Source: a virus
IMG/VR virus record: IMGVR_UViG_3300027734_000132
Location: 1 to 40,790 of that record
Length of the DNA stretch: 40,790 bases
Strand: one strand, 5' to 3'
Part shown: one piece after another, positions 38,848 to 40,790 of the stretch
How positions within the stretch are numbered: the first letter of the stretch is position 1
Layout of the letters: every line of letters begins with the position of its first letter
Notes under the pieces: generated by a model
Told to the model about the DNA's origin: nothing
Database searches by the model: none
The model's input: the letters and a program-made list of their open reading frames with translations, nothing else
Translations under genes and position numbers: made by a program

Positions 38848-39050
38848 AGTTGAACTTAAAACTGTTTGAAGTATGGGGAAAGTACCTTGTCTATAGCGGA
38901 ATTATGGCTATTGGCATTATTGGAAAATCGCCATTAGATTTCTCGGCTCAGGATTGGAAGCAGACTGTAAACGCAGTTTGGATCTCACTTGTTCCTGTAA
39001 TTATCAAGTGGGCTAACCCTAAAGATGAAATGACGTTCCTTAAGAAGTAA
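38844..39050 (+). CDS. Small membrane protein (holin candidate)
   Basis: 68 residues, overlapping the endolysin by ATGA. Two hydrophobic segments (YLVYSGIMAIGIIG, and VNAVWISLVPVIIKWA) separated by a short polar loop fit a two-segment holin with a basic C-terminus. A strong terminator follows. The lysis cassette is thus membrane protein, endolysin, membrane protein. Confidence 0.66.
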   Translation: MKLNLKLFEVWGKYLVYSGIMAIGIIGKSPLDFSAQDWKQTVNAVWISLVPVIIKWANPKDEMTFLKK

Positions 39051-39068
39051 CTCAACACGCACAAATTA

Positions 39069-39098
39069 CCCCTCACCTTACACGGTGGGGGGTTTTTT
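39069..39098 (+). terminator. Strong terminator of the late operon
   Basis: CCCCTCACC (39069-39077) pairs with GGTGGGGGG (39084-39092), one T-G pair, loop TTACAC, then six T. A textbook intrinsic terminator after the lysis genes. Confidence 0.92.
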
Positions 39099-39135
39099 GT
39101 TGTATCCTTTTACTACTCTAACGGAAGGTACGGGT

Positions 39136-39387
39136 ATGGGTTTATCGGATACGATAAAGACGGAAGCGGCTATAGCGCCGTCCACTTCTATATGTAGTGT
39201 GAGCAAGGCATTTGATTTGTTAAACACAGAGGACAAACAAATTGCCGAGGCTGCCTTATATGATCGCAACATTAAAGCAAGCGTATTGGGTCGTGCATTC
39301 AAGAAGGAAAAAATAGATGTAACAGTAAGCACGATTACGCGCCATCGCAACGGAGGGTGCCACACTTGTGCTAAGCGACGCGATTAA
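39136..39387 (+). CDS. HTH-like small protein
   Basis: 83 residues from ATG 39136 with GGAAGG 8 bases upstream; an in-frame start at 39085 lies inside the terminator. The second half (ASVLGRAFKKEKIDVTVSTI, TRHRNGGCHTC) resembles a small HTH with a Cys pair seen in actinophages next to metallophosphoesterase genes. A promoter must lie between the terminator and the ATG, but I cannot place it. Overlaps the phosphoesterase by 20 bases. Confidence 0.65.
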   Translation: MGLSDTIKTEAAIAPSTSICSVSKAFDLLNTEDKQIAEAALYDRNIKASVLGRAFKKEKIDVTVSTITRHRNGGCHTCAKRRD

Positions 39388-40381
39388 CGAAGAACATAAC
39401 TCTGAACAGTTACGCCAAGTCTTATCGCGTACTCAGCGCCAGTTAGCGGAAGCAAAACAACGCAACGCAGACCTATCCGAAGCAACTTATCGCGGTGCAT
39501 ATGATGCTGTGATGGCATTACCCCCTATTTTGCCGGTGCAGCCACCAAAAAAAGATGCGCGTAAGTCCAAACCCGAAGTTGCACTTATTCACGCAACCGA
39601 TTGGCAAGGTTCAAAGGTAACCACATCTTACAACTCAGATATTATGCGCCAGCGCGTGTTGGAATTTGCCAACAAATCGGTACGCATAACAGATGTACAA
39701 CGCAACGACCACCCAGTCAAAGATTGCACGATTATGTTTGGCGGGGATATGGTTGAAGGTTTATTTAATTACTCAGCACAGTTATGGGAAATAGATGCAT
39801 CCTTATTTACACAATTTACTACTGTTAGTTTTCTCCTCGTTGATTTCGTGCGCGTGTATTTGGCTAATTTCGAAAATGTGACTGTCGTTGCGGAATGGGG
39901 CAATCACGGTCGTATTGGTAGCAAACGCGATCACGTTCCAAAAGGTGATAACGTGGACAGAATGTGCTATGAATTTGCACGACAAATGTTATCCAATGAA
40001 AAGCGCTTAACTTGGAACGATTGTCCAGAAGATATCCAGCAAGTTGAAATTGGCAACTATCGCGCATTACTTATGCACGGTGATGAAGTAGGCCGCGCAG
40101 GTTTTGCAAGCCCATCTGCTTGGCAAGCCGCAGGAAATAGATGGAAGGCTGGCGCATACAAGTGGAGATTTGATGACATTTATCTAGGTCATTATCACCG
40201 CTTTGCACAAGAACCAATGTCAGATCAAACAGGTAACATTTACTGGACTGGTTCCATTGAATCAGATAATAGATATGCACGAGATTCAATGGCAGTTAGC
40301 GGTGTTCCATCTCAACGATTGCACTTTGTTGATCCAGTTAAAGGTCGCGTAACAGCACAGTACCAAGTATTTGTAGACTGA
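39368..40381 (+). CDS. SbcD-like metallophosphoesterase
   Basis: 337 residues from GTG 39368, with GGAGGG about 9 bases upstream. Metal-site motifs: IHATDWQGSK (the D-x-H site is changed to H-x-T-D-W-Q), GGDMVEG, EWGNHGR, LLMHGDEVG, and YLGHYHR. The N-terminal ~60 residues are a coiled coil. It is a nuclease or phosphatase relative; the first motif departs from the usual DxH, while GD, GNH, H and GHxH are kept. Probably acts on DNA ends late in infection. A convergent terminator follows. Confidence 0.85.
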   Translation: MLSDAINEEHNSEQLRQVLSRTQRQLAEAKQRNADLSEATYRGAYDAVMALPPILPVQPPKKDARKSKPEVALIHATDWQGSKVTTSYNSDIMRQRVLEFANKSVRITDVQRNDHPVKDCTIMFGGDMVEGLFNYSAQLWEIDASLFTQFTTVSFLLVDFVRVYLANFENVTVVAEWGNHGRIGSKRDHVPKGDNVDRMCYEFARQMLSNEKRLTWNDCPEDIQQVEIGNYRALLMHGDEVGRAGFASPSAWQAAGNRWKAGAYKWRFDDIYLGHYHRFAQEPMSDQTGNIYWTGSIESDNRYARDSMAVSGVPSQRLHFVDPVKGRVTAQYQVFVD

Positions 40382-40390
40382 CATAGAACA

Positions 40391-40408
40391 CCCCCGCCTA
40401 AGCGGGGG
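40391..40408. terminator. Convergent terminator
   Basis: CCCCCGC (40391-40397) pairs perfectly with GCGGGGG (40402-40408), loop CTAA. It lies between the converging phosphoesterase and the minus-strand mini-gene. Confidence 0.75.
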
Positions 40409-40414
40409 CTCCTA

Positions 40415-40546
40415 TTAGCATTTGCACAATTTATTAGTGCTTTGTGTAACACGAATTATTGCGCCACATTTTTTGCAGATAACTGGTTTCTTTACCGCTG
40501 TGCGTGGAGCCTCAACAAATGTTGAGTACCAATCTTGGTAGTCCAT
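40415..40546 (-). CDS. Zinc-ribbon mini-protein on the minus strand
   Basis: 43 residues starting at 40546 on the minus strand. CKKC (24-27) and CKC at the C-terminus form a small metal site. AGGAGGCAAA stands right before the ATG, and the P3 promoter and hairpin are upstream, so this short gene has a full early-gene control region to itself. Function unknown. Confidence 0.62.
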   Translation of the reverse strand: MDYQDWYSTFVEAPRTAVKKPVICKKCGAIIRVTQSTNKLCKC

Positions 40547-40558
40547 TTTGCCTCCTTT

Positions 40559-40580
40559 CATAACCCCTGATTAGGTTATG
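40559..40580 (-). promoter_or_regulatory. 5' leader hairpin of the P3 transcript
   Basis: CATAACC pairs with GGTTATG (7 bp) around a loop containing AATCAG, as in P1 and P2. The stem sequence differs on both sides while pairing is kept. Confidence 0.6.
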
Positions 40581-40585
40581 GTTCT

Positions 40586-40613
40586 ATTCTATATTGTTGT
40601 CGGTAGATGTAAA
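40586..40613 (-). promoter_or_regulatory. Early promoter P3 (TTTACA-16-TAGAAT), minus strand
   Basis: On the minus strand TTTACA (40613-40608) and TAGAAT (40591-40586) have a 16-bp spacer, like P1 and P2, and the flank GTTTACATC is shared. It drives the leftward mini-gene. Confidence 0.7.
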
Positions 40614-40630
40614 CCTTATCCGTGTTGGTT

Positions 40631-40648
40631 GTATAACTTTTAGATAAC
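40631..40648 (-). promoter_or_regulatory. GTTATC site upstream of promoter P3
   Basis: On the minus strand: GTTATCTAAAAGTTATAC. The 16-bp core ends 19 bp before the P3 -35 box, the same as for P1 and P2. Another tandem pair follows at 40671-40688. Confidence 0.55.
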
Positions 40649-40790
40649 TTTTTTGTAATAGATGAAAATTAGATAACTTTAAGATAACTTTTTTGTGCCA
40701 AATCCAGAGCCTAGGAAGTGGTCAGAAAATGGCTTGCGAACAAGCCAAATCCGTCACCTGAGGTTTTTGGTATAGATTTTGGGAACCGAA
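40636..40790. repeat. Right copy of the 155-bp terminal repeat
   Basis: Repeats bases 1-155 with one mismatch (G40664 versus A29). Joining the copies places promoters P3 and P1 about 500 bases apart, back to back, around the GTTATC sites and the stem-loop region. Confidence 0.93.

Overview
The window reads as one complete, circularly assembled genome of a tailed (siphovirus-type) phage. Bases 1-155 recur at 40636-40790 with one mismatch (A29 versus G40664), so the unique sequence is about 40,635 bp. The host is probably an actinobacterium: there is a WhiB-type iron-sulfur regulator, an actinophage-style XkdF-like capsid protease, a ParB domain gene next to a TET-associated-type glycosyltransferase, a leaderless promoter and many GTG/TTG starts. 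The modest G+C and compact, overlapping genes would suit a low-GC freshwater lineage, but that is inference. I see no integrase, DNA polymerase, primase, helicase or RNA polymerase, so replication must lean on the host.

Layout. The join of the two ends (40547-40790 plus 1-552) is a divergent control region with repeated GTTATC sites, a dense run of stem-loops that may be a structured RNA, and promoters firing both ways. From P1 (about 480) an early rightward operon runs to 5564: small zinc-ribbon proteins, a pyrimidine-dimer glycosylase, an annealing-type protein, a Cas4-like nuclease, WhiB and RusA. A second copy of the same promoter (about 5601) drives 5671-9159: more small Cys-rich proteins, a winged-helix protein, a dNMP kinase and a secreted lysozyme-like protein, closed by a strong terminator. 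A leaderless promoter (9273) starts the next run: an HslV/proteasome-like protease subunit, HNH nuclease, SSB, two small HTH proteins around a zinc-ribbon protein, a ParB-like protein, the glycosyltransferase and the terminase.

The late region has an unusual insertion between terminase and portal: a small beta protein, a 1470-residue collagen-like fibre and a minus-strand trio (FkbM methyltransferase, TPR protein, beta-propeller). Then follow portal, MuF-like protein, protease, major capsid protein, tRNA-Gln(UUG), connectors, tail tube, tail chaperones with a CCCAAAA -1 frameshift site, a short tape measure, Dit- and Tal-like proteins, an S74-chaperone tail spike, two small membrane proteins around an M15 endolysin, a terminator, and an HTH plus metallophosphoesterase pair. 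One leftward mini-gene with the third promoter copy closes the circle.

The clearest non-genic signal is the shared control module: a two-part GTTA site exactly 19 bp upstream of a TTTACA-N16-TAGA(T/A)T promoter, followed at the mRNA 5' end by a hairpin whose loop is conserved while its stem co-varies. The most interesting gene-level observations are the lone Ntn-hydrolase protease, the ParB-glycosyltransferase pair without a visible base-modifying partner, and a Gln-rich fibre encoded alongside a Gln tRNA.
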